From: an uncultured Oscillospiraceae bacterium
GTDB lineage: Bacteria; Bacillota; Clostridia; Oscillospirales; Ruminococcaceae
Direction: 5' to 3'
Length of the DNA stretch: 14,025 nucleotides
NCBI GenBank assembly: GCA_900552845.1
Contig: USBC01000032.1
Span: 1 to 14,025, forward strand
The notes beneath the pieces are model-generated. The model had not been told where the DNA came from. It did no database searches and worked only from the letters and a program-made list of their open reading frames with translations. Position 1 is the first letter of the stretch. Each line of letters starts with the position of its first letter. Positions 1-7,486 of this stretch are shown here, piece after piece. The translations under genes were made by a program, and so were the position numbers.

Positions 1-129
1 CAGGTGCTCCGGCAGAATAATTTCCGTGGAGTCCTTCGGCAGCGTACCTAAAATGAGATGCACCGGCATTGTCTTAAGCTGATAGTTTCTTCTGCGCCCA
101 AGACGCAAGTTTTGAAGTCCGCTATTTCC
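1..129 (-). other. Open reading frame running off the left edge, overlapping the tail of the small lipoprotein; unidentified
   Basis: A minus-strand frame different from that of the small lipoprotein is open from just after a stop at 130-132 to the window edge, about 43 codons. It encodes a basic stretch (LGRRRNYQLK) followed by MPVHLILGTLPKDSTEI and on toward the edge. An ATG lies at 67-69 but has no ribosome binding site, so this may be the interior of a truncated or frameshifted gene joined to the lipoprotein sequence rather than a gene start. The residue pattern looks more protein-like than the competing lipoprotein tail. I do not recognise the family. Confidence 0.3.
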
Positions 130-332
130 TCATGTTTTAGTGCTATTGAATCCATCATTGGATCGTCGTTCTTTATGGAGCATGTATACAAGTTATGTTT
201 GTTGCTTAACAAAAAAATTTTATCTGAAACAATTTGAGCCTTGATTGCCCTTTCATTTTCTTGGCTTTGGCAAGAAAGAAGGAATAAAATGGCAAAGATA
301 GCCGTGAGCAGCGCTATTGCTCTTTTCTTCAT
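48..332 (-). CDS. Small putative lipoprotein, probably with a non-native C-terminus
   Basis: The 94-residue product starts with a lipoprotein signal peptide: a basic MKKR, a hydrophobic stretch, and the lipobox LLSC with the acylated cysteine at residue 21. It would be anchored on the outer face of the membrane. The start is well supported: AAGGAGG lies just upstream, and the ATG overlaps the stop of the preceding gene (ATGA at 329-332), so translation is probably coupled. The region after about residue 75 contains RQCRC and ends at 48, while a different frame is open through the same DNA to the window edge. The tail may therefore be read through a junction or frameshift. No domain was recognised after the signal peptide. 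Confidence 0.6.
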   Translation of the reverse strand: MKKRAIALLTAIFAILFLLSCQSQENERAIKAQIVSDKIFLLSNKHNLYTCSIKNDDPMMDSIALKHEEIADFKTCVLGAEETISLRQCRCISF

Positions 333-1549
333 GAATGACCTCCTTGTAGCTGTCCCTGTATAAGCTGTAGAGTGACGTTCAAGCGTATTATACTAACCTC
401 ACAATTAACAGTAACAATGTCTTTATACTGCGGATATACAGCAGTCTTCAGTTTGTTATTGTACCAATCATCAAATATGTTGTGAAGATCGGGAGCAAGA
501 TAGCCTTTCTCATCCTCAAGTTTTTCAAATAGCATTTGGTCTGTATTGATTTCGCTATCTTTTGCCAACGCTTCGAGAAACTCCTTTGCACGCTCTCCGG
601 AAACAAAATCTTCTTTAAGCTCAATAATACTTGTATTTCCGAGATTCTCATAGAAAATATCTTTTGATGAGGTGCACTCACGGGGAAGACAGAATACCGT
701 AAGAACCTGATTGCGGTATTTTTTCATAACCTCACAAATGGCCTCTATCGTGTCCCTGCCACAGCCCGCATATTCGTCCTCTGTGTCGTCGTTGGCCATA
801 TACCTGACAATAACTGCTCCGCCGATAGCGCTTTTATATAAACAATTGTAAACCATGCTGGAAAAGCTTTCGCCGGGTCTGAAATTCAGGAAACAATAGC
901 GTTTACTGTGCAGCCTTTTTTTGGCGTGCAATGCCTGCAATAAAACCCTGCACATCCCTTTTCGTGTCTCATGGTCATCCGTCTCAATCATATAATGGAC
1001 GGGATGACCAATGACATTCTGCTTTCCTCTCCCTGCATAAATACGATTCAGTTCAGGGATAAGAGTATCCTTTGCAAGAAATCGCCCGGCGTCTTCGTAT
1101 ACAGATTTTTTATTACAATCATCAAGAATTTTCTCTTCGTATGCAACTCCTCTGCCATATCCTCTATCCAGTTTATCCAAATCAAACTGTTCAAGAACCT
1201 CAGCGTCATCGCGAATATAATTGTTCCTGCAGGCATAGCCCAGCATATTACGAAGTGTGCTAAAAGTTACTTCCTCAAGACAGGTTTCCATCAACTCCGT
1301 CCCAATTGCCCGGAGATATTTGGAAATCAAATCATTTAGATTGGAACAGTTTTTCACGATAATGCCAATAGTCACTATGTCCCCCGAGGCATCATTTACA
1401 AACAGATATGCCTCGGACTGCTGAAGCAGATTGAAAATATTTGTTTTTGTTGAGATTCTTCGCGCTTTCTCGCACATAATTCTACGGCTGTCATTTTCTC
1501 CTGAATGCCTTTCGGCAGTTGAAAAGCCCTCAAATTTATAGAATTGCAT
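329..1549 (-). CDS. Truncated AAA-family ATPase: N-terminal regions only, Walker motifs absent
   Basis: I place the start at the ATG at 1547-1549 (MQFYKFEGFST), giving 406 residues, because GGAGGTACATATT precedes it. A longer frame reaching 1651 has no such site. From memory, this sequence matches the N-terminal half of large Clostridia AAA-family (CbxX/CfxQ-like) ATPases: an N-terminal domain, then a region with GHPVHYMIETDD and VLTVFCLPREC, and a linker ending YPQYKDIVTV. In those relatives a full AAA+ module with Walker A and B follows. Here the frame ends about 25 residues after the linker with unrelated sequence, and no GxxxxGK[ST] is visible. Loss of the ATPase module is inferred. The next gene overlaps its stop. 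A remnant is likely, but a stable adaptor-like product cannot be excluded. Confidence 0.7.
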   Translation of the reverse strand: MQFYKFEGFSTAERHSGENDSRRIMCEKARRISTKTNIFNLLQQSEAYLFVNDASGDIVTIGIIVKNCSNLNDLISKYLRAIGTELMETCLEEVTFSTLRNMLGYACRNNYIRDDAEVLEQFDLDKLDRGYGRGVAYEEKILDDCNKKSVYEDAGRFLAKDTLIPELNRIYAGRGKQNVIGHPVHYMIETDDHETRKGMCRVLLQALHAKKRLHSKRYCFLNFRPGESFSSMVYNCLYKSAIGGAVIVRYMANDDTEDEYAGCGRDTIEAICEVMKKYRNQVLTVFCLPRECTSSKDIFYENLGNTSIIELKEDFVSGERAKEFLEALAKDSEINTDQMLFEKLEDEKGYLAPDLHNIFDDWYNNKLKTAVYPQYKDIVTVNCEVSIIRLNVTLQLIQGQLQGGHS

Positions 1550-1663
1550 AATATGTACCTCCGAAAAAACAGATTCTTCTCTGTGGAGTAAGAATACCAA
1601 ACGAAATGTTCCAAACTTGGTGCTCAATAAATTGTTTGGCAAGCAACCCATTCAGGGCATAGA

Positions 1664-1696
1664 AAAAGCAGGCTGCTTTTCCACAGTCTGCTTTTC
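1664..1696 (-). terminator. Possible weak terminator after the WYL regulator gene
   Basis: Reading the minus strand just past the WYL gene stop, AAAAGCA-GCC-TGCTTTT can form a seven-pair stem followed by a few T residues. A second AAAAGCAG copy lies immediately before it, so an alternative pairing exists. The stem is AT-rich with a three-base loop, so termination may be inefficient. Confidence 0.35.
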
Positions 1697-1724
1697 ATGT
1701 TAATCCAGTCGTAATATAGATGAT

Positions 1725-2732
1725 TTAACGGGTTTTCTCTTCGTCCATAATACGATATTTCATTATACCATTTTGCAGCGACTCACGGATTCGATTCCTA
1801 ACGGATTCCGGTGCCGTAATCTCAACATGATCCATATACTGCATTGCCCAGTGCACCATAGCATTCGGGCTTGCTTTAATACTTACCCTGACCTTGCTTT
1901 CTTCATCTGTATTTACGATGCGAATGTCGCTGCCGAACCAATCGATAATCTGATCGATTATTCCGATATCTGCAATAAAATCGATGTGCTCCGGTCGGTC
2001 GGTATACATATAAGGCATGGTCGACGACAGTTCCTTGTAATTGATACCACTCTCATAGCCCGGCACATTACGAATCGGTGTAGCCTTTTTGTCTACGACA
2101 ATCATATTGGTGATTCGGTCCAATCTATGAAACACCATATTGCCCCAGTATTCACTGTATGCCATAAGGTAATAGCGCTGATTGTGCAAAACCATTAAAT
2201 ACGGGGTCACGTATTGATGAGAAGACTTATGGAGTTTCTTATCGGTTCCGTACTTGTTATAGTCGTAATGTACCTGTTTTCCTTCCTCGATGGCCGTATC
2301 AATCAATTCAATATTATAAAACAGCGCCTGATTGTCCGTTTTATACCAATCGTTTACCGAATGGATATGCTTTACATTTGAACGGAAGTATTTATTAGAC
2401 AGTCCGCAAAGCCGATTGATTATGTCTTTGGAATGTTTTGCGGTAATATACTTGCTGCTTAAAACACCGTCAATCAACATATGCAGCTCTGAATCCTCAA
2501 AATCCCGGCATTCGAGATAGCTTCCGGCTCTGCGTGACTCAATATCAATTCCCGCTTCCTTCAGCAGGGAAATATTTCTGCTGATAGCCTTTCTTTCAAG
2601 AATGATGCCATATTCATTTTGCAGCTTTACAGCGATGTCCTCCTGCGTAAGGGGATGATCAAAATCGCTGTAGTCTTTAAGGATCTGCCAAATTCTTATC
2701 AGTGCTAATTTCTTCGGTTCAAAGCTTTCCAT
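1725..2732 (-). CDS. WYL-domain transcriptional regulator (HTH-WYL-WCX)
   Basis: The 335-residue protein has the usual WYL regulator layout. Residues about 10-60 form a winged HTH (LTQEDIAVKLQNEYG, then RKAISRNISLL). A WYL domain spans about 140-215 (VTPYLMVLHNQRYYLMAYSE ending at HRLDRI). A WCX-type C-terminal domain follows (VRVSIKASPNAMVHWAMQY). Such proteins bind DNA and are thought to sense nucleotide or nucleic-acid ligands through WYL; many control defence or DNA-damage genes. AGGAG precedes the ATG. A TATAAT-like -10 box lies at 2770-2775, but its -35 is weak (TTCGAC). The neighbours are a lipoprotein gene 55 bases upstream and the truncated AAA gene downstream; the latter may have been its target. 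Confidence 0.9.
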   Translation of the reverse strand: MESFEPKKLALIRIWQILKDYSDFDHPLTQEDIAVKLQNEYGIILERKAISRNISLLKEAGIDIESRRAGSYLECRDFEDSELHMLIDGVLSSKYITAKHSKDIINRLCGLSNKYFRSNVKHIHSVNDWYKTDNQALFYNIELIDTAIEEGKQVHYDYNKYGTDKKLHKSSHQYVTPYLMVLHNQRYYLMAYSEYWGNMVFHRLDRITNMIVVDKKATPIRNVPGYESGINYKELSSTMPYMYTDRPEHIDFIADIGIIDQIIDWFGSDIRIVNTDEESKVRVSIKASPNAMVHWAMQYMDHVEITAPESVRNRIRESLQNGIMKYRIMDEEKTR

Positions 2733-2787
2733 AAATGCTACTCCTCATTAAATCTCTATGCCACAGTAAATTATATTTCCGGCACTT

Positions 2788-3444
2788 TCAGGTCGAAGCA
2801 CTGATGAAAACAGCGGTGTCGTTCTCCTGCCGGAAAGTCAAAGCTGCTTCTACAACTTGAGCATCTATATCCAGCTCCGGAATAGAAGCATTTTTTATTT
2901 TAACATGTGCAATAAAGGAATTGTCATCGTTTTGGGTACAGCTGATAAAGCTATATTGATACAGATCGGCCGGTGCAACACAAAAGCGGCTGTTAAAATA
3001 AAACCGGATTTCATCGCCGGCAAGGCAGCCCTCCGGCAGGTTGTTTTGCTGATTGTTAAAGTCAAGGCCGAAGTGCTCACGCGTAAATTCTTCAAGGCCA
3101 CCCAAATCCATCCAAAATTCGATCCGCTCATCTTCCCTTACAAGGGAACTTTCCAAACCACTGGCGTAGATATGAGCGCTGTATATTTCCCGAAGCTCGT
3201 TCTGCCCTAACTGCGAAAGCGCGGTATTATAAAGCGGCTCCGAAACGATATATCCTATGGTCGCCCACTTTTCTACCGCAGCTTTTCCGATTTGACTCAA
3301 TTCTTCCTCCGATAATAGAGCCTTCTGCGGAGCGTCCGTCTGTTCTTTTTTTGGGGGGGGAGCCGGTGCTTTCTCTCCGCAAGCACTAAAAGCCAAAAGG
3401 GCAAGGCATGCAATAATCAAGAGCAACTTATGCCACATTTTCAT
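2788..3444 (-). CDS. Putative lipoprotein with a C8A7 homopolymer run after the signal peptide
   Basis: The 218-residue product has a clear signal peptide (MKMWHKLLLIIACLALLAFS) and a cysteine at residue 22 suitable for lipid attachment. A proline- and charge-rich linker (KAPAPPPKKEQ) leads to an acidic soluble domain of about 180 residues that I do not recognise. The start is supported by AAGGAGG eight bases upstream. On the coding strand the linker is encoded by eight C followed by seven A (3346-3360), a slippage-prone run positioned so that a one-base change would remove the whole mature domain. It lies 55 bases downstream of the AAA_14 ATPase gene with no visible terminator, so cotranscription is likely. 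Confidence 0.8.
   Translation of the reverse strand: MKMWHKLLLIIACLALLAFSACGEKAPAPPPKKEQTDAPQKALLSEEELSQIGKAAVEKWATIGYIVSEPLYNTALSQLGQNELREIYSAHIYASGLESSLVREDERIEFWMDLGGLEEFTREHFGLDFNNQQNNLPEGCLAGDEIRFYFNSRFCVAPADLYQYSFISCTQNDDNSFIAHVKIKNASIPELDIDAQVVEAALTFRQENDTAVFISAST
3346..3360 (-). repeat. Homopolymer run C8A7 inside a lipoprotein gene
   Basis: On the plus strand this is seven T followed by eight G; on the coding strand it reads CCCCCCCCAAAAAAA. It encodes part of the PPPKK linker directly after the lipobox. It is the only mixed run of this length I saw inside a gene in the window. Confidence 0.85.
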
Positions 3445-3499
3445 CGGGATTTCCTCCTTGTGCCTTCTCTTTTTATTGCAGCATCTATGAGTTGTGTTA

Positions 3500-4774
3500 T
3501 CAGAACAATTCTACCCGTCCCAACAGCAGATCGATCAGGTTGCAGTGAAAGATGCCGCTTTCGTCATAAAAATTATGCGGTATATCCGTGCGAACGATGA
3601 TCTTTTTGAAAAAATCCTTGGTAAGCCTCAGTGACGACAACTCGGAGGATTCTTTTGCATCGGTATCCATGCGAAAAGCGGACTGAATATAAATTTTCTT
3701 ATCCGCATCGTTTACCACAAAGTCGATCTCTTTTTGAACCTTACTGTCCCCTGTACGGTCGCAAACCACACCAACGTCAACAGAATACCCCCGCTGCAGG
3801 AGTTCGTTGTAGATCATGTTTTCCATGATGTGACCGGGATCATACTGGCGGTAATTCAGCCGTGCATTCCGGAGACCAATGTCAGTATAATAGTACTTGT
3901 TCGGGTACTTAAAATAGGTTTTCCCTTTGACATCATACCGTCTGGCCATCGAAATAAGGAAGGAGTCAATGATATACTGCACATAATTAGAAACCATCGC
4001 AGCATTGACCTTCTCGTTCTTCATAGACGAAATGGTGTTTGCGATATTTGTCGGATTCGTCAGTGAACTGATCTGCGAAGCAAGGAAATCCAGAATGTCA
4101 TTCAGAACATCCTCACGCTCAATACCGTTTCGTTCCACAATGTCCCTGACATACAGTTCGCTGTAGAGGGAAGTCAGATAATCCTTCTTCTCCCTGTCGT
4201 CCTCCAATGCCAGCAATCTAGGCATACCGCCGTAAAGCATATAGATATCCAGTGCTTTTTGCTCGTCACCGCCCACAGCGGAATAAAACTCCGCAAATGA
4301 AAGCGGGAACACATGAATCTGCGTAGCACGGCCGCGAAACTCGGTGGCAATGTCTTTCGACAGGCCCTTGGAATTGCTGCCGGTGACATAAACATCAAGG
4401 TTCTTATATGCTTTGAGTTCGTTCAGCATATCGTAGATGGTAACCTCAATACCGCCGTTTTCCTTATCCACCACCTTCGTAGTGAGCTGCACCTCATCAA
4501 TGAACAGATAGAACTTTTCACCCTTTTTATCACGGACGATGCTTTCAACATATTCACACAGCGTAATGGGATTTCTGAACTTATAATAGCGTCGCTGGTC
4601 CAATTCGATTTTCAGAATATGATCTTCCGAAACATTCTGTGAAAGAAGATACTCGAAAAACAGGTCAAAAAGCAATACGGACTTTCCGCATCTGCGTATG
4701 CCTGTGATGACTTTTATTTCACCGTTCCACATACTGTGAATCAACCGGTTCATATAGGAGTCTCGTTTAGCCAT
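3500..4774 (-). CDS. ATP-binding protein of the AAA_14 / DUF4143 family
   Basis: I chose the ATG at 4772-4774 (MAKRDSYMNRL), giving 424 residues, because GAGGTG lies six bases upstream. A GTG nine bases earlier sits inside that ribosome binding site. The N-terminal AAA domain has Walker A GIRRCGKS at about residues 25-32 and Walker B FYLFIDEVQ with D93/E94. An arginine-rich stretch TEFRGRATQIHVFPLSF follows. The C-terminal DUF4143 region contains QKEIDFVV, which resembles the core of a PD-(D/E)XK-type fold. Proteins of this family are abundant in gut bacteria, and their physiological role is largely unknown. Length and motif order are normal, so the gene looks intact. A promoter is visible at 4822-4849. 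Confidence 0.92.
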   Translation of the reverse strand: MAKRDSYMNRLIHSMWNGEIKVITGIRRCGKSVLLFDLFFEYLLSQNVSEDHILKIELDQRRYYKFRNPITLCEYVESIVRDKKGEKFYLFIDEVQLTTKVVDKENGGIEVTIYDMLNELKAYKNLDVYVTGSNSKGLSKDIATEFRGRATQIHVFPLSFAEFYSAVGGDEQKALDIYMLYGGMPRLLALEDDREKKDYLTSLYSELYVRDIVERNGIEREDVLNDILDFLASQISSLTNPTNIANTISSMKNEKVNAAMVSNYVQYIIDSFLISMARRYDVKGKTYFKYPNKYYYTDIGLRNARLNYRQYDPGHIMENMIYNELLQRGYSVDVGVVCDRTGDSKVQKEIDFVVNDADKKIYIQSAFRMDTDAKESSELSSLRLTKDFFKKIIVRTDIPHNFYDESGIFHCNLIDLLLGRVELF

Positions 4775-4821
4775 GCATTTCACCTCGCGCTTTGGACGAA
4801 ATAGTCCTAACTTCTATGTGT

Positions 4822-4849
4822 AGTATACCACATTTTTAAAAAACATCAA
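4822..4849 (-). promoter_or_regulatory. Sigma-A-type promoter for the AAA_14 ATPase gene
   Basis: On the minus strand a -35 TTGATG (4844-4849) is separated by 16 bases from a -10 TATACT (4822-4827). The start of transcription would be about 40 bases before the ATG at 4774. A small inverted repeat GGAC-GAAATA-GTCC lies between promoter and gene. The -35 end touches the point where the plus-strand spoVT remnant begins. Confidence 0.6.
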
Positions 4850-4863
4850 GGAGCTACGAAAGT

Positions 4864-5349
4864 ATTCACAAAGAAATCCGCAGGACCATGCGCATTCGTG
4901 AGGGCGACCCGTTGGAGATTTTCGTCAGCAACGAGTGGGAGGTCATTTTTAAGAAGTACTCCCCTATCAGCGAGCTTGGCAGCATTGCGGCACAGTATTG
5001 CGAGGTGCTGTATCGCACCGCCGGTTTTCCGGTGCTCATTACCGACCGGGACCATGTGGTAGCGGTCAGCGGTATCAGCCGGCGGGAGGTGCTGGAGCGC
5101 CGAGTGTCACACGGTCTTGAAGATCAGATTGAAAACCGCAGGAACTTTTCGGCGGGTGACGGGCAGCCGTTACAGCCCATAGAAGGTGTCGCCTATTATG
5201 CACTGGTGCAGTCCCCTATCATCTCCTCCGGTGATGTATGCGGCAGCGTGATGTTCCTGCAAAACAAGGAAAGCGACCGCCCCGGTGATGCCGAGAAAAA
5301 ACTCATTCAGGCGGCGGCGAGCTATCTCGGGAAACAGATGGAGCTGTAA
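4864..5349 (+). pseudogene. spoVT: spoVT remnant, copy 1 (5'-truncated stage V sporulation protein T)
   Basis: The translation from 4864 onward reads IHKEIRRTMRIREGDPLEIF and matches the second half of the SpoVT AbrB-type DNA-binding domain. In B. subtilis the corresponding start is MKATGIVRRIDDLGRVVIP followed by KEIRRT. The rest is the linker (KKYSPISELG) and the full C-terminal GAF-like domain ending LGKQMEL. The first strands of the AbrB swapped hairpin are missing and an in-frame stop occurs at 4837-4839. An ATG at 4888 could give 153 residues, but with no good ribosome binding site and half a DNA-binding domain. SpoVT controls late forespore genes in sporulating Firmicutes. This copy is unlikely to work, and an intact spoVT probably exists elsewhere. 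Confidence 0.85.
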
Positions 5350-5362
5350 TGGATATAGATGT

Positions 5363-5388
5363 GCCCTCCGGTCGAGTGATCGGAGGGC
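5363..5388 (+). terminator. Stem-loop after spoVT remnant 1, lacking a T-run
   Basis: A perfect eight-pair stem GCCCTCCG/CGGAGGGC encloses a ten-base loop, beginning 14 bases after the stop of the spoVT remnant. The position is right for a terminator, but GATGCAGC follows instead of a run of T. The T-run may have been lost with the rest of the ancestral downstream region. Confidence 0.35.
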
Positions 5389-5487
5389 GATGCAGCGCAT
5401 TACCGGTTCCTGCAAGCTATGTCTCCTTTTTTGCTCTTTTCAATTTGCGCAACTTATTGTACATTACCTCTACTGGAAGGTATCTGT

Positions 5488-6219
5488 CTACTTCTTTTTT
5501 AGCCAACCTCTAAATATGCCGCCTCTAAATAGTGACACAATAACAAAATAAACATCAGTAATGAGAATAAACAGAAACGATGGCAGAAGAATACGTGTAT
5601 ATTTTTCTGCAAAAAAGCCTCTCCTGTTGATTTGCCTGCCCATTTTCAGCATATAAAAAAACACACCAAGGTGAAAAAGGGAGATTATCAGCAGGGTGGT
5701 TGTGAAACGGTAAATTGTCCCAGGCGGAAACCAATTCCCGTAAAAGATGCCACTAATGAAAACACTGAGAAGGAATATTCCCATTTCAATAAAAAATACG
5801 ATTCTCAGCGCATTAAACATGACCCCTCCGCCAATTCCGATACCACCGCACCATTGAATATCACTTCGCACACAGAAGTTTTTCAAAACATGAAATAACG
5901 GCGCATTTTGTTTTCCTTCGATAAAGCCGTTATTTGAAATGACATAGATTTTCAAGCATAGATGATGAGCCTTGCAAAATATTTCCATGTCTTGTAGAAA
6001 CGCCAGTATATGTGAAGGCGGACCGTCCACATACAGGGGCATGGAAAAAACGACTGCATCAGCATCTATAATCTGCTCCAAAATGTTTTTATGGTCACCT
6101 TTATTTCGTAATTTAAGAAATACAGCTTGACCTCTGACAAAAGCACTTTGTAGTTTCAAAAAGTAATTGGAGGCACTGAAATGCTTTTTGGGACTTCCAT
6201 TAATAAAAACTGTTTTCAT
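5488..6219 (-). CDS. Flavodoxin-fold protein fused to three membrane segments
   Basis: The 243-residue protein begins MKTVFINGSPKKHFSASNYF, the typical first strand and FMN-phosphate loop of NAD(P)H-dependent FMN reductases and related flavodoxin-fold proteins. The later segment DADAVVFSMPLYVDGPPSHI matches the second flavin-contacting loop of that family. From about residue 134 the chain changes to three hydrophobic segments (about 134-155, 167-190 and 210-233) separated by basic loops, ending GWLKKK. The flavin domain would therefore be held at the inner face of the membrane. The ATG overlaps the stop of the preceding gene (ATGA at 6216-6219), indicating coupled translation with that small flavoprotein. 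Substrate and partner are unknown. Confidence 0.8.
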   Translation of the reverse strand: MKTVFINGSPKKHFSASNYFLKLQSAFVRGQAVFLKLRNKGDHKNILEQIIDADAVVFSMPLYVDGPPSHILAFLQDMEIFCKAHHLCLKIYVISNNGFIEGKQNAPLFHVLKNFCVRSDIQWCGGIGIGGGVMFNALRIVFFIEMGIFLLSVFISGIFYGNWFPPGTIYRFTTTLLIISLFHLGVFFYMLKMGRQINRRGFFAEKYTRILLPSFLFILITDVYFVIVSLFRGGIFRGWLKKK

Positions 6220-6707
6220 GATATACTTTCCATCACCTGCTCCACGCTGTCAGCAAATATGACCTGCGACTTTTTATACCCATAATTTATCGCATTTCTT
6301 CGAGCCATCAACTCAAAGGACGCCCTTTCATTTTGTAAGAACTCGCCGTATGCAAATATTTTTATTTCATCATGTATCCCATAACGGAGTGTATGGTGCA
6401 TTTCTTTTTCTCGATATGTGCAGAGCGGTGTTGAAAGCCCAATACTTCTATCAAGAATAGCTTTAACTGCAGGGCTATAGGTTCCATAGCAGTTTTGGGT
6501 TATGATAACTAACTCATCTGCCTTTCCTACAAGGCAGCTTATTTCTTTTAGGCTATCGTGTATAACGCATTCAGTGGGGCGTTTTGTCCAACAAGCAAAG
6601 CATCCTTGGCAACCTGCATACTTTCCGTCTGCACAAATTAACTCATTGCATTTTGATTGCAATAGTTTTTCATATCCAACATCTAAATCGTGTATGATTA
6701 CCTTCAT
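6216..6707 (-). CDS. Small flavodoxin-family protein with an iron-sulfur flavoprotein-like cysteine motif
   Basis: The 163-residue protein carries GCQGCFACWTKRPTEC, with cysteines at 33, 36, 39 and 47 (C-x2-C-x2-C-x7-C). This resembles the compact cysteine motif of iron-sulfur flavoproteins and is also seen in many flavodoxin-like NAD(P)H oxidoreductases. The next part, ADELVIITQNCYGTYSPAVKAILDR, matches the flavin-contacting loop of the family. The usual N-terminal NGSPR loop that holds the FMN phosphate is absent: the chain starts MKVIIHDLDVGYEK. The membrane-fused gene directly downstream does have that loop and overlaps this gene by four bases. The ribosome binding site is weak (AAGGG ten bases before the ATG). 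Confidence 0.8.
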   Translation of the reverse strand: MKVIIHDLDVGYEKLLQSKCNELICADGKYAGCQGCFACWTKRPTECVIHDSLKEISCLVGKADELVIITQNCYGTYSPAVKAILDRSIGLSTPLCTYREKEMHHTLRYGIHDEIKIFAYGEFLQNERASFELMARRNAINYGYKKSQVIFADSVEQVMESIS

Positions 6708-7042
6708 ATAATTTTACCCTTTTGTTCCCCAGCAACTTTCATTTTGTTAGTCCAATGTTATTTTTATCATACATTACTTTCATTGGGGTTTCCTTGTGTT
6801 TTCTCCTTTTCTGTAATTCTTGTACGATAATGCTGGGAAACCAAGGAAGATCCCCCATCTAAATGTATCCTCGCTAATAGTAGCAGAAATGTGTGGGAAT
6901 ATCAACACGAATGAAAGTGCATCAATGCAGGGAGAATGGAGCTCATGCTTATTCAGCTGCAACTCCTGTCCTCTATTCGGTGCTCATTTATCGCACCCCT
7001 GCTCTGTCGCTACGGTTTTTCGGGGGCATGACCTATAAAAAA
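6708..7042. other. Gene-free stretch between the flavoprotein pair and spoVT remnant 2
   Basis: About 335 bases with no convincing gene. The side next to the flavoprotein gene is AT-rich and probably holds its promoter; a TATGAT box is present on the minus strand but I found no matching -35. The plus-strand frame continuous with the second spoVT remnant has no SpoVT similarity in this part, so it is unrelated DNA joined to the remnant near 7043. Confidence 0.5.
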
Positions 7043-7324
7043 GCATCGCTCTCCGAGCAGGAGGAGCTGGAGCGTCGGGTGTCCCATGGCTTGGAGGATC
7101 AGATTGAGAACCGTAAGTGTTTCTCTGCCGGTGACGGGCAGCTGCTGCAGCCCATTGAGGGTGTCTCCTATTATTCGCTGGTGCAGTCCCCTATCATCTC
7201 CTCCGGTGATGTATGCGGCAGCGTAATGTTCCTGCAAAACAAGGAAAGCAACCGTCCCGGGGACGCTGAGCAGAAGCTCATTCAGGCGGCGGCGAGCTAT
7301 CTTGGGAAGCAAATGGAGTTGTAA
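7043..7324 (+). pseudogene. spoVT: spoVT remnant, copy 2 (C-terminal GAF-like domain only)
   Basis: From about 7043 the plus-strand frame reads LSEQEELERRVSHGLEDQIE and continues to LGKQMEL, aligning without gaps to the C-terminal half of copy 1 at a constant distance of 1975 bases. All of the AbrB domain and the first half of the sensory domain are missing, and the upstream sequence is unrelated. Parts are identical to copy 1: 47 bases at 5203-5249 and 7178-7224, then 24 more after one mismatch, and 26 bases starting at 5302 and 7277. Other parts differ at many third positions. This patchy pattern fits paralogues with local gene conversion, or an old duplication. Any in-frame ATG upstream belongs to unrelated sequence, so no functional product is expected. 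Confidence 0.8.
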
Positions 7325-7407
7325 TTAATACCGATATATAAGGCATTCTATCCCGAGACTTTCACCCATAAGAACGTGCGCTCAATGGGCGTACCGCACA
7401 ACAAAGG

Positions 7408-7443
7408 ACCACCCCCGATCGCTGATGCGATGGGGGGTGGTTT
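7408..7443. terminator. Strong stem-loop between convergent spoVT remnant 2 and the amidohydrolase gene
   Basis: ACCACCCCC-G-ATCGC pairs with GCGAT-G-GGGGGTGGT around a TGAT loop, about 14 pairs with one G/G mismatch. On the plus strand TTTCGTT follows; on the minus strand a weaker CCTTTGTT follows. It is 45 bases past the amidohydrolase stop and 83 past the spoVT stop, and probably ends transcription from both sides. Confidence 0.7.
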
Positions 7444-7486
7444 CGTTATGGGGGTGAGGATTGGTGGTTGAGTTGACGATTGCTGC

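Noticed and set aside
1550..1651. Extended N-terminus of the truncated AAA protein
   Set aside because: The GGAGGT site sits just before the internal ATG at 1549, and the upstream 34 codons look non-coding.
4888..5349. A functional short SpoVT starting at the internal ATG
   Set aside because: It would lack the first strands of the AbrB DNA-binding hairpin and has no good ribosome binding site.
5363..5388. Transposon terminal inverted repeat
   Set aside because: The two arms are only ten bases apart, so this is a stem-loop; no matching copy was found near the other spoVT remnant and no transposase is present.
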